Of a stretch of 6,883 nucleotides of DNA, positions 1 through 5,338 are shown in pieces (the first letter of the stretch is position 1; each line of letters begins with the position of its first letter). Below the pieces are notes generated by a model. The model worked only from the letters and a program-made list of their open reading frames with translations, ran no database searches and was not told the origin of the DNA. The stretch covers positions 1 through 6,883 of the forward strand of contig CAMGET010000067.1 of NCBI GenBank assembly GCA_946055175.1. Reading direction: 5' to 3'. The DNA comes from an uncultured Roseburia sp. Lineage in GTDB: Bacteria; Bacillota; Clostridia; Lachnospirales; Lachnospiraceae. The translations under genes were made by a program, and so were the position numbers.

Positions 1-106
1 TAAATTATTTTCATGAAGTAGGTTGCAATAAGAAAGAGTATCCCTTATTTTTAAATGCGTTTTGGAATGTATTAGAAACTCTTCATTCCTATTACAAAGT
101 CAGCGC

Positions 107-129
107 AATTATGACAGGAGGTCATAATT
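107..129. repeat. Perfect 9-bp hairpin inside the palindrome, loop AGGAG (CUCCU on the minus strand)
   Basis: AATTATGAC (107-115) is exactly complementary to GTCATAATT (121-129) around a 5-nt loop. Read on the plus strand the loop is AGGAG followed by G, which resembles a Shine-Dalgarno core. However, no start codon lies at a suitable distance downstream and no reading frame follows. Read on the minus strand, which is the typA transcript direction, the loop and closing base show ACCUCCU, the same letters as the anti-Shine-Dalgarno end of 16S rRNA. Whether this matters is unknown. Confidence 0.75.
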
Positions 130-130
130 A

Positions 131-161
131 GCATCGTGCGGAATGGACTCCGCTACGACGC
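131..161. repeat. GC-rich hairpin at the tip of the palindrome
   Basis: GCATCGT (131-137) pairs with ACGACGC (155-161). GCGGA (138-142) pairs with TCCGC (149-153) around a 6-nt loop, and T154 is bulged. One position (133/159) is an A-C mismatch on the plus strand but becomes a U-G wobble if the minus strand is the RNA. It sits directly after the 107-129 hairpin, so the centre resembles a two-armed branch closed by the short GCGC/GCGC pairing. Confidence 0.7.
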
Positions 162-297
162 GGCGCGTAAGCTTTCAAAAACTTATCTATAGGAATGATA
201 GAGTTTCTTATACATGTATAGTCGCATCTAAAAATAAGGGATACTCTTTCTTATTGTGCAACTACGTTATGTCAAAATAATTTAGTGAACTAAATAT

Positions 298-2136
298 CTA
301 TTTCTTCATATTCGCACGTTTTCTTAAAGTAGGATCTAAGATACGTTTTCTGATACGAAGACTGGATGGGGTAACCTCCAACAATTCATCTACGTCGATG
401 AAGTCTAATGCCTGTTCCAAACTTAAAATTCTTGGCGGAACAAGGGTTAATGCTTCATCTGCGGAAGAGGAACGGGTGTTGGTCAGGTGCTTCTTTTTAC
501 ATACGTTTAACTCAATGTCTTCGTTTCTTGAGCAGGAACCGATTACCATACCTGCATATACTTTCTGACCAGGACCGATAAATAACGTTCCACGGTCCTG
601 TGCAGAGAATAATCCGTATGTGACAGATTCGCCGGATTCGTAAGCAATTAAGGAACCAAGTTTCCGGTAAGAGATGTCACCGCGGTAGTAGTCATAGCCA
701 TTGAAAATGGTATTGATGATACCATTTCCTTTTGTATCCGTTAAAAATTCTCCACGATAACCGATTAAGCCACGGGATGGAATGTTGAATTCCAAACGGG
801 TGTAGCCGCCGGTAATCGGTTTCATATTAACCAGTTCACCTTTTCTCTGGCTTAATTTATCAATAACAGTTCCGGTAAATTCATCCGGAACATCGACATA
901 TGCAATTTCCATAGGCTCCATTTTTTTGCCATTTTCATCGGTATGGTATAAAACTTCTGCCTTACTTACTGCGAATTCATAGCCTTCACGACGCATGTTC
1001 TCAATTAATACAGATAAATGTAACTCACCACGTCCGGAAACCTTATAGCTGTCCGGGCTATCGGTTTCTTCGACACGAAGTGACACGTCGGTGTTTAATT
1101 CACGGAACAGACGATCTCTTAAGTGGCGGGAGGTAACATATTTTCCTTCCTGACCGGCTAATGGGCTGTCATTTACAATAAAGTTCATAGAAAGGGTTGG
1201 CTCCGAAATCTTCTGGAACGGGATGGCAACCGGATTTTCTACGGAACAGATGGTATCACCGATGTGGATGTCGGAAATACCGGAGATAGCTACGATAGAA
1301 CCAATGCCGGCTTCCGTAACTTCTACCTTATTTAAACCATCAAACTCGTACAGCTTGCTGATACGGACTTTTTTCTGCTTGTCAGGGTCATGATGATTCA
1401 CCACAACAGCGTCCTGATTTACCTTGATAACACCGTTGTCTACTTTTCCTACACCGATACGACCGACATATTCATTGTAGTCGATGGTGCTGATGAGTAC
1501 CTGTGTCGGGGCTTCCGGGTCGCCTTCCGGTGCCGGGATGTAGTCGAGGATGGTTTCAAATAAAGGAACCATATCTTTGCCGCCGTTTACTAAATCTAAG
1601 ATTTCACGAACCGCATATCCGTCTCTTGCAGAAGCAAACAGGAATGGACAGTCTAACTGTTCGTCAGAAGCATCCAGATCCATAAATAATTCCAACACTT
1701 CGTCAACTACTTCGTTTGGACGTGCTTCCGGACGGTCAATTTTATTGACACAGACGATAACCGGAAGGTTTAATTCCAAAGCTTTCATTAACACGAATTT
1801 TGTCTGTGGCATAACGCCTTCAAAAGCGTCAACTACCAAAATAACACCATTTACCATTTTAAGAACACGTTCTACTTCACCGCCGAAGTCTGCATGTCCC
1901 GGAGTATCGATAATGTTAATCTTTACTCCTTTATAAGTGATGGCTGTATTCTTAGAGAGAATTGTGATACCACGTTCACGCTCGATATCATTAGAGTCCA
2001 TGACACGTTCCTGCACTTCCTGATTCTCACGGAATACACCACTTTGCTTTAAAAGCTCATCGACCAGAGTCGTTTTACCATGGTCAACATGAGCAATGAT
2101 TGCTATGTTACGTACATCTTCACGTTTTGTTTTCAT
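298..2136 (-). CDS. typA: Ribosome-associated translational GTPase TypA/BipA
   Basis: This is a 612-residue translation-factor GTPase of the EF-G/LepA superfamily. The family binds 70S ribosomes and helps 50S assembly and stress or cold adaptation. All nucleotide motifs are present: G1 AHVDHGKTT (15-23), G2 RGITI with Thr58, G3 DTPGH (77-81), G4 NKID (131-134) and G5 SAR (169-171). A beta-barrel domain II and EF-G-like domains III and V follow. The TypA-specific C-terminal region starts around RGLIGYRGEF (Arg455) and ends in a basic tail. Length matches the usual 605-615 residues. The start at 2136 is preferred over an in-frame ATG at 2148, because that ATG overlaps the GAGGA ribosome site (2142-2146), which lies 5 nt before ATG 2136. 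The gene is apparently monocistronic, divergent from the OB-fold gene, and its stop codon is 13 nt from the left palindrome. The frame is intact and the identity is secure. Confidence 0.97.
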   Translation of the reverse strand: MKTKREDVRNIAIIAHVDHGKTTLVDELLKQSGVFRENQEVQERVMDSNDIERERGITILSKNTAITYKGVKINIIDTPGHADFGGEVERVLKMVNGVILVVDAFEGVMPQTKFVLMKALELNLPVIVCVNKIDRPEARPNEVVDEVLELFMDLDASDEQLDCPFLFASARDGYAVREILDLVNGGKDMVPLFETILDYIPAPEGDPEAPTQVLISTIDYNEYVGRIGVGKVDNGVIKVNQDAVVVNHHDPDKQKKVRISKLYEFDGLNKVEVTEAGIGSIVAISGISDIHIGDTICSVENPVAIPFQKISEPTLSMNFIVNDSPLAGQEGKYVTSRHLRDRLFRELNTDVSLRVEETDSPDSYKVSGRGELHLSVLIENMRREGYEFAVSKAEVLYHTDENGKKMEPMEIAYVDVPDEFTGTVIDKLSQRKGELVNMKPITGGYTRLEFNIPSRGLIGYRGEFLTDTKGNGIINTIFNGYDYYRGDISYRKLGSLIAYESGESVTYGLFSAQDRGTLFIGPGQKVYAGMVIGSCSRNEDIELNVCKKKHLTNTRSSSADEALTLVPPRILSLEQALDFIDVDELLEVTPSSLRIRKRILDPTLRKRANMKK

Positions 2137-2141
2137 AAATG

Positions 2142-2146
2142 TCCTC
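2142..2146 (-). promoter_or_regulatory. Ribosome binding site that fixes the typA start
   Basis: GAGGA on the minus strand lies 5 nt before the ATG at 2136. The in-frame upstream ATG at 2148 overlaps this site and has no comparable purine-rich block before it, so it is unlikely to be used. Confidence 0.75.
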
Positions 2147-2185
2147 ATTTCTTATTAAAACAAACTATTGTTGCTCAACTAGCCT

Positions 2186-2213
2186 ATTTTAACACATTTT
2201 CCCGATTTTACAA
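2186..2213 (-). promoter_or_regulatory. Probable sigma-A promoter of typA
   Basis: On the minus strand a -35-like TTGTAA (2208-2213) is followed by a 16-nt spacer and TAAAAT (2186-2191). The -10 is preceded by TGT, giving a TGn extended -10. Transcription would start near 2179, leaving a leader of about 43 nt before typA. It lies in the 213-nt divergent gap between typA and the OB-fold gene. The match is good but unverified. Confidence 0.6.
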
Positions 2214-2294
2214 GATACAAAGTTCGACAAAAAGCAAAATTTGGTTATCGACACGAAACACGAAAAAATGTTGTGTCACCCGTGGTAAAAATAT

Positions 2295-2309
2295 ACCTGT
2301 CAAACAGGT
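2295..2309 (+). other. Small hairpin in the leader of the OB-fold gene
   Basis: ACCTGT (2295-2300) and ACAGGT (2304-2309) form a perfect 6-bp stem with a CAA loop, about 22 nt upstream of the ribosome site GGAAGGGAG. No T-run follows, so it is not an intrinsic terminator. A tandem 7-nt repeat ACACGAA (2251-2264) lies upstream. I could not find a convincing -35/-10 pair for the plus-strand gene in this gap. The hairpin could be an operator half-site pair or an RNA leader element; its function is unknown. Confidence 0.35.
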
Positions 2310-2349
2310 CGCCAAGGGGATGCGATAAGAGGAAGGGAGAAAAGTATTC

Positions 2350-2979
2350 ATGTCAGATAAAATTTTTGAAAACAACCAGGTATCTATAGTAGGAGAAATC
2401 GTTTCGGATTTCCGGTTCAGTCACGAGGTGTATGGGGAAGGTTTTTATATGGTAGATGTAGCCGTAAATCGTCTCAGCAATTTTATGGATTACATACCAC
2501 TCATGATTTCCGAGAGGCTGATTGATGTCAATGCGGACTATAGAGGGCAGATCATTTATGTAACCGGCCAGTTCCGTTCGTTTAACCGCCATGAGGAAAA
2601 GAAAAACCGGCTGGTATTGTCTGTTTTTGTAAGAGAACTCGAATTTTTAGAGGAAACAACAGATGATGTAAAAAGCAATCAGATTTTCCTGGATGGCTAT
2701 ATTTGTAAGGAACCGATTTACCGCAAAACACCGTTAGGCAGAGAAATTGCGGATTTGCTGATTGCCGTAAACCGGTCCTATGGAAAGTCCGATTATATTC
2801 CGTGTATTTGTTGGGGGAGAAATGCGCGTTTTGCATCCGGATTTGAGGTTGGCGGTCATATATTGGTATGGGGAAGAATCCAGAGCCGTGAGTATGTAAA
2901 AAAACTGTCTGATTGGGAGTCGGAAAAGAGGGTTGCTTACGAGGTTTCTGTAAGTAAAATTGAGTTTTTGGAGGATTAG
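2350..2979 (+). CDS. Tandem OB-fold protein, single-stranded DNA-binding-like
   Basis: This 209-residue protein consists of two similar halves about 101 residues apart. NNQVSIVGEI (8-17) matches SNQIFLDGYI (109-118). VAVNR plus DYIPLMI (37-53) matches IAVNR plus DYIPCIC (138-154). GQIIYVTGQF (66-75) matches GHILVWGRIQ (169-178), and ELEFLEE (96-102) matches KIEFLED (203-209). The order of elements resembles the SSB OB-fold, including a conserved hydrophobic strand, an AVNR strand and a W-G-R segment at 155-157. A canonical bacterial SSB has one OB-fold plus a flexible tail ending in an acidic DDDIPF-like tip. Here that tail is absent, so recruitment of SSB partner proteins by that route is not expected. 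A ribosome site (GGAAGGGAGA, 2331-2340) precedes the ATG by 9 nt. The gene ends 2 nt before the promoter of the lysine riboswitch, so its transcripts probably run into that leader. Binding to ssDNA is inferred from fold resemblance only. Confidence 0.8.
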   Translation: MSDKIFENNQVSIVGEIVSDFRFSHEVYGEGFYMVDVAVNRLSNFMDYIPLMISERLIDVNADYRGQIIYVTGQFRSFNRHEEKKNRLVLSVFVRELEFLEETTDDVKSNQIFLDGYICKEPIYRKTPLGREIADLLIAVNRSYGKSDYIPCICWGRNARFASGFEVGGHILVWGRIQSREYVKKLSDWESEKRVAYEVSVSKIEFLED

Positions 2980-2981
2980 CA

Positions 2982-3010
2982 TTGACAAGGGAAAAAGTTA
3001 ATGCTATGCT
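2982..3010 (+). promoter_or_regulatory. Strong sigma-A promoter of the lysine riboswitch-dapA-dapB unit
   Basis: A perfect TTGACA (2982-2987), an optimal 17-nt spacer and TATGCT (3005-3010), preceded by TGC as an extended -10, begin 2 nt after the upstream stop codon. The start site should fall near 3016, just ahead of the riboswitch P1 stem. Confidence 0.85.
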
Positions 3011-3024
3011 TTATGAAACTAAAT

Positions 3025-3193
3025 AGTTGATAGAGGTCGCGTGATTTATCAGTAACAGGTCAGATGCCACAGGGGCAGAGGAAGATTTGTGAAAGGGGAG
3101 AACGCCGAAAGGGCACATACCTGTAATTGTGTTACTTGGGCATGAGATGAAGAATCTTATGACTGTCATCTTTTAGATGGGGAGCTATCGGTT
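3025..3193 (+). promoter_or_regulatory. Lysine riboswitch (L-box) aptamer controlling dapA
   Basis: The conserved L-box blocks occur in order: AGAGGTCGCG, AGTAACAGG, GTGAAAGGGGAG, CGCCGAA, TTGGGC, GACTGTCA and GGGGAGCTATC. The closing stem P1 pairs GATAG (3029-3033) with CTATC (3185-3189) and can extend by U-G, U-G, G-U and A-U pairs to 3025-3193. P4 (3141-3148 with 3154-3161, loop GAAGA) and P5 (3167-3171 with 3175-3179, loop TTT) form cleanly. This family binds lysine at its five-way junction. The strong promoter upstream, and the terminator and dapA downstream, match the expected feedback control of lysine synthesis. Bound lysine should stabilise P1 and favour the terminator at 3242-3269. 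Confidence 0.93.
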
Positions 3194-3240
3194 TCATATA
3201 TTATTATTACAGCCTTAGGTTGTGTATATTAGAATTTTTC

Positions 3241-3269
3241 GACCAGCTCTTTCAGGAGCTGGTTATTTT
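3241..3269 (+). terminator. Riboswitch-controlled intrinsic terminator ahead of dapA
   Basis: ACCAGCTC (3242-3249) pairs perfectly with GAGCTGGT (3256-3263) around a 6-nt loop and can be extended by a G-U pair (3241/3264). TTATTTT (3263-3269) follows. An alternative antiterminator is visible: the terminator's 5' strand 3242-3250 can instead pair with GGAGCT (3181-3186) and GGT (3190-3192), with AUC bulged. This would break both the terminator and P1 of the riboswitch. That mutually exclusive arrangement is the standard logic of transcription-attenuating riboswitches. The pairing is read by eye, not computed. Confidence 0.88.
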
Positions 3270-3292
3270 GTATGCTTAAACACACAGATGCG

Positions 3293-3298
3293 AGGAGG
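3293..3298 (+). promoter_or_regulatory. Ribosome binding site that fixes the dapA start
   Basis: A full AGGAGG lies 7 nt before ATG 3306. The open frame extends upstream to a GTG at 3222, but that extension crosses the terminator hairpin and encodes sequence foreign to DapA. Confidence 0.9.
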
Positions 3299-3305
3299 AA
3301 ACGGC

Positions 3306-4196
3306 ATGGCAATTTTTAAAGGTGCTGGTGTTGCAATTGTTACACCAATGAAGAACAATGAAGAAGTAAATTATGACAAGTTAGAGGAATTGGTTGAGTT
3401 CCAGATTTCAGAAGGAACCGATTGTATCATTATCGCGGGAACTACCGGTGAAAGCTCTACTTTAACGATGGAAGAACACAGTAAGGTTATCAAGGCTGCT
3501 GTGGATTTCGCTAAGCATCGTGTTCCGGTTGTGGCAGGCTCCGGTTCTAACTGCACAAGGGAAGCAATTTTCCTTTCAAAGGAAGCAGAAGAAGCAGGTG
3601 CAGACGGACTTTTGGCAGTTACACCATATTATAACAAGGCAACACAGGGCGGTTTGATCCGTTATTATTCCGAAATTGCAGCAGAAACCAAGCTTCCTAT
3701 CATTATGTACAATGTTCCGGGACGTACCGGCTGCAACATTTTGCCGGAGACAGCTACTGCTTTATTTAAAAATGTACCGAATATTGTTGGAATCAAGGAA
3801 GCAACCGGAAATGTAGCGCAGGCGTGCAAGCTTATGAATCTGACAGATGGAAAAATTGACCTTTATTCCGGTGAAGATGCGATTGTGGTACCGTTACTTT
3901 CCATTGGGGCGAAAGGTGTGATTTCTGTATGGTCGAATATTGCGCCGGCAAAGGTTCATGCGATGTGTCAGAGCTTCTTTGACGGAGACCTGGCAACTGC
4001 CATGAAGTTACAGTTAGAAGCGCAGGATTTGGTTGATGCATTATTTAGTGAAGTAAACCCGATTCCGGTCAAGAAAGCATTAAATCTCATGGGCTACGAA
4101 GTGGGACCGCTTCGTTCTCCTCTAACAGAGATGACAGAGGCAAATGCGGCAAAAATGGCAGATGTTATGAAGGCTTATGGATTAAAGCTTGCTTAA
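3306..4196 (+). CDS. dapA: 4-hydroxy-tetrahydrodipicolinate synthase
   Basis: DapA condenses pyruvate with aspartate semialdehyde, the first committed step to diaminopimelate (cell-wall precursor) and lysine. It is a cytosolic (beta/alpha)8 enzyme, usually a tetramer. The 296-residue length is normal (about 290-300). Catalytic elements are visible: the GTTGES loop (45-50) with Thr46/Thr47, the tyrosine pair at 108-109, Tyr135 in MYNVPGRTG with Arg140, and the Schiff-base lysine in GIKEA (Lys164). Of the residues known to bind feedback lysine in E. coli DapA, equivalents of His56, Asn80, Glu84 and Tyr106 appear as His58, Asn82, Glu86 and Tyr108. His53 is replaced by Met55, so allosteric sensitivity cannot be predicted from sequence alone. 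Transcription is expected to be controlled by the lysine riboswitch upstream. dapB follows after 78 nt with no terminator between, so the two are probably co-transcribed. Confidence 0.97.
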   Translation: MAIFKGAGVAIVTPMKNNEEVNYDKLEELVEFQISEGTDCIIIAGTTGESSTLTMEEHSKVIKAAVDFAKHRVPVVAGSGSNCTREAIFLSKEAEEAGADGLLAVTPYYNKATQGGLIRYYSEIAAETKLPIIMYNVPGRTGCNILPETATALFKNVPNIVGIKEATGNVAQACKLMNLTDGKIDLYSGEDAIVVPLLSIGAKGVISVWSNIAPAKVHAMCQSFFDGDLATAMKLQLEAQDLVDALFSEVNPIPVKKALNLMGYEVGPLRSPLTEMTEANAAKMADVMKAYGLKLA

Positions 4197-4274
4197 AATG
4201 ATGCCAGATTTTTTTGTATACTGTATAGAAGTAGGAAAACACTGACAGTCTTAGATAAAAGAGGAGTAACTATC

Positions 4275-5039
4275 ATGATAAAAGCAATTATGCATGGATG
4301 TAATGGAAAAATGGGACAGGTAATTACCGGTATCTGTAAAGAAGATGCTGGGATTGAAATCGTAGCAGGAATTGATGTATACGATGGCATTAAAAATGAT
4401 TATCCTGTATTTTCAAACATCTCTTTATGCAATGTGCCTGCAGATGTAATTATTGATTTTTCCAATGCAGGAGCAGTAGATGATTTATTAGTATATAGTG
4501 TAGAAAAACAGATTCCGGTTGTATTATGTACTACAGGATTAAGCGAAGAGCAGTTGGAAAAGGTGAAGGAAGCTTCGGCAAAAGTGGCTATCCTTCGTTC
4601 TGCAAATATGTCCCTTGGAATCAACACTTTAATGGAATTATTAAAGAAGGCTGCACAGATTTTTGCTCCGGCAGGATTTGACATGGAAATCGTAGAAAAG
4701 CATCACAACCAGAAGCTGGATGCACCGAGCGGAACCGCTTTGGCACTGGCAGATTCCATGAACGAGGCTTTGGACAATGCTTATGAATACAAATATGACC
4801 GCAGTCAGGAACGCCAAAAAAGAGACAAGTACGAAATCGGTATTTCTGCAGTGCGTGGAGGAAGCATTGTTGGAGAGCATGAAGTGATTTTTGCAGGACA
4901 GGATGAGGTGATTGAGTTTAAACACACCGCATACTCAAAGGCTGTTTTTGCAAAAGGTGCAGTTGAGGCTGCAAAATATTTGGCAGGTAAGCCGGCAGGA
5001 CATTATGAGATGAGTGATGTCATAAAGGCAACGATGTAA
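4275..5039 (+). CDS. dapB: 4-hydroxy-tetrahydrodipicolinate reductase
   Basis: DapB reduces the DapA product with NAD(P)H to tetrahydrodipicolinate, the next step toward diaminopimelate and lysine. The 254-residue length is typical for Firmicutes. The N-terminal Rossmann fold opens with GCNGKMG (8-14), and an acidic residue (Asp34) follows the second strand where cofactor preference is set. The substrate-binding half carries the family signature E-x-HHNQK (141-147), with His143/His144 and Lys147 in the catalytic positions, followed by DAPSGT (149-154). AGGAG (4262-4266) lies 8 nt before the ATG. The gene is second in the riboswitch-controlled unit and is closed by the terminator at 5043-5069. 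The frame is intact. NADH versus NADPH preference is not decided here. Confidence 0.97.
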   Translation: MIKAIMHGCNGKMGQVITGICKEDAGIEIVAGIDVYDGIKNDYPVFSNISLCNVPADVIIDFSNAGAVDDLLVYSVEKQIPVVLCTTGLSEEQLEKVKEASAKVAILRSANMSLGINTLMELLKKAAQIFAPAGFDMEIVEKHHNQKLDAPSGTALALADSMNEALDNAYEYKYDRSQERQKRDKYEIGISAVRGGSIVGEHEVIFAGQDEVIEFKHTAYSKAVFAKGAVEAAKYLAGKPAGHYEMSDVIKATM

Positions 5040-5042
5040 ACA

Positions 5043-5069
5043 AAAAAGCTGTGCTTTGCACAGCTTTTT
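5043..5069. terminator. Strong, probably bidirectional terminator between dapB and yjfB
   Basis: AAAAAGCTGTGC (5043-5054) and GCACAGCTTTTT (5058-5069) form a 12-bp stem with a TTT loop. The T-run on one side and the A-run on the other let it serve both the plus-strand dapAB transcript and the convergent asnA-yjfB transcript. It starts 3 nt after the dapB stop codon. Confidence 0.93.
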
Positions 5070-5099
5070 AAATTATATGCCTTGTAACATGTATTAACG

Positions 5100-5312
5100 T
5101 TAAACATATAAATCAATATTACCCCCGAGATGTGGTGTAACCGAACGTTCCAATGCCTGAATCATAGAGGCATTTAGCTGCTCATTTAACTCCATTGTTT
5201 TATCAAGCATTGCAACACCAACATATTCTTGCAGTGATACACCGCTTACGGAAGTACCGATATCATAAGAAGATACCGTATTTAATGCGGAACTTACATT
5301 TGCAATATCCAT
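5100..5312 (-). CDS. YjfB-like small protein (putative motility-associated family)
   Basis: This 70-residue protein begins MDIANVSSAL, has a central helix-prone stretch (VAMLDKTMELNEQLNASMIQAL, about 32-53) and ends SVTPHLGGNIDLYV. The MDIA start, a short alpha-helical middle and a P-x-LG-x-x-ID-V-like ending fit the YjfB family. Those proteins are annotated as putative motility proteins because Bacillus yjfB belongs to the motility sigma-D regulon. The biochemical role is unknown. No signal peptide or membrane segment is visible. An excellent AAGGAGGT (5323-5330) stands 10 nt before the ATG. The gene begins 26 nt after the asnA stop codon, so it may be the second gene of that transcript. A possible own promoter overlaps the end of asnA. 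No sigma-D-type box (GCCGATAT) was found upstream. Family assignment is from pattern memory, not from a search. Confidence 0.75.
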   Translation of the reverse strand: MDIANVSSALNTVSSYDIGTSVSGVSLQEYVGVAMLDKTMELNEQLNASMIQALERSVTPHLGGNIDLYV

Positions 5313-5338
5313 AGTAACTACGACCTCCTTTTGTAGGA

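Larger units (their letters stand above)
1..284. repeat. Long imperfect inverted repeat, possible MITE-like element or structured 3' UTR of typA
   Basis: No gene is visible here. The two halves are reverse complements over most of their length: 1-11 with 274-284 (11/11), 18-21 with 262-265, 23-26 with 258-261, 27-59 with 223-255 (32/33), 67-72 with 210-215, 74-82 with 200-208 and 83-92 with 189-198. Small bulges separate these blocks. The centre (93-188) adds short pairings AAAG/CTTT (96-99 with 172-175) and GCGC/GCGC (103-106 with 163-166), plus two further hairpins listed separately. The outer arms are AT-rich and the tip is GC-richer. No transposase or target duplication is seen, and the left end coincides with the window edge, so the full extent is unknown. 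It could be a non-autonomous mobile element (MITE), an elaborate typA 3' structure, or a stand-alone RNA. The palindrome itself is certain; its nature is not. Confidence 0.85.

Noticed and set aside
116..138. AGGAGGT in the palindrome as a ribosome site for a plus-strand small gene
   Set aside because: No ATG, GTG or TTG at a usable distance is followed by a reasonable frame, and the site is locked in a perfect hairpin.
1503..1936. Plus-strand frames inside typA
   Set aside because: They are antisense shadows of a fully conserved GTPase gene, without ribosome sites or recognisable domains.
2137..2148. Upstream in-frame ATG giving typA four extra residues (MRTF)
   Set aside because: It overlaps the GAGGA ribosome site of the ATG at 2136 and has no site of its own.
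2220..2349. Promoter for the OB-fold gene around TTGTGT (2271) and TATACC (2292)
   Set aside because: The spacer is only 15 nt and both boxes match poorly; no better pair was found, so none is annotated.
3222..3305. N-terminal extension of dapA from GTG 3222
   Set aside because: It runs through the riboswitch terminator and encodes residues absent from DapA proteins; AGGAGG clearly serves ATG 3306.
4197..4274. Separate promoter for dapB (TATACT at 4217-4222)
   Set aside because: There is no credible -35 at 16-18 nt upstream, and no terminator splits dapA from dapB; co-transcription is simpler.
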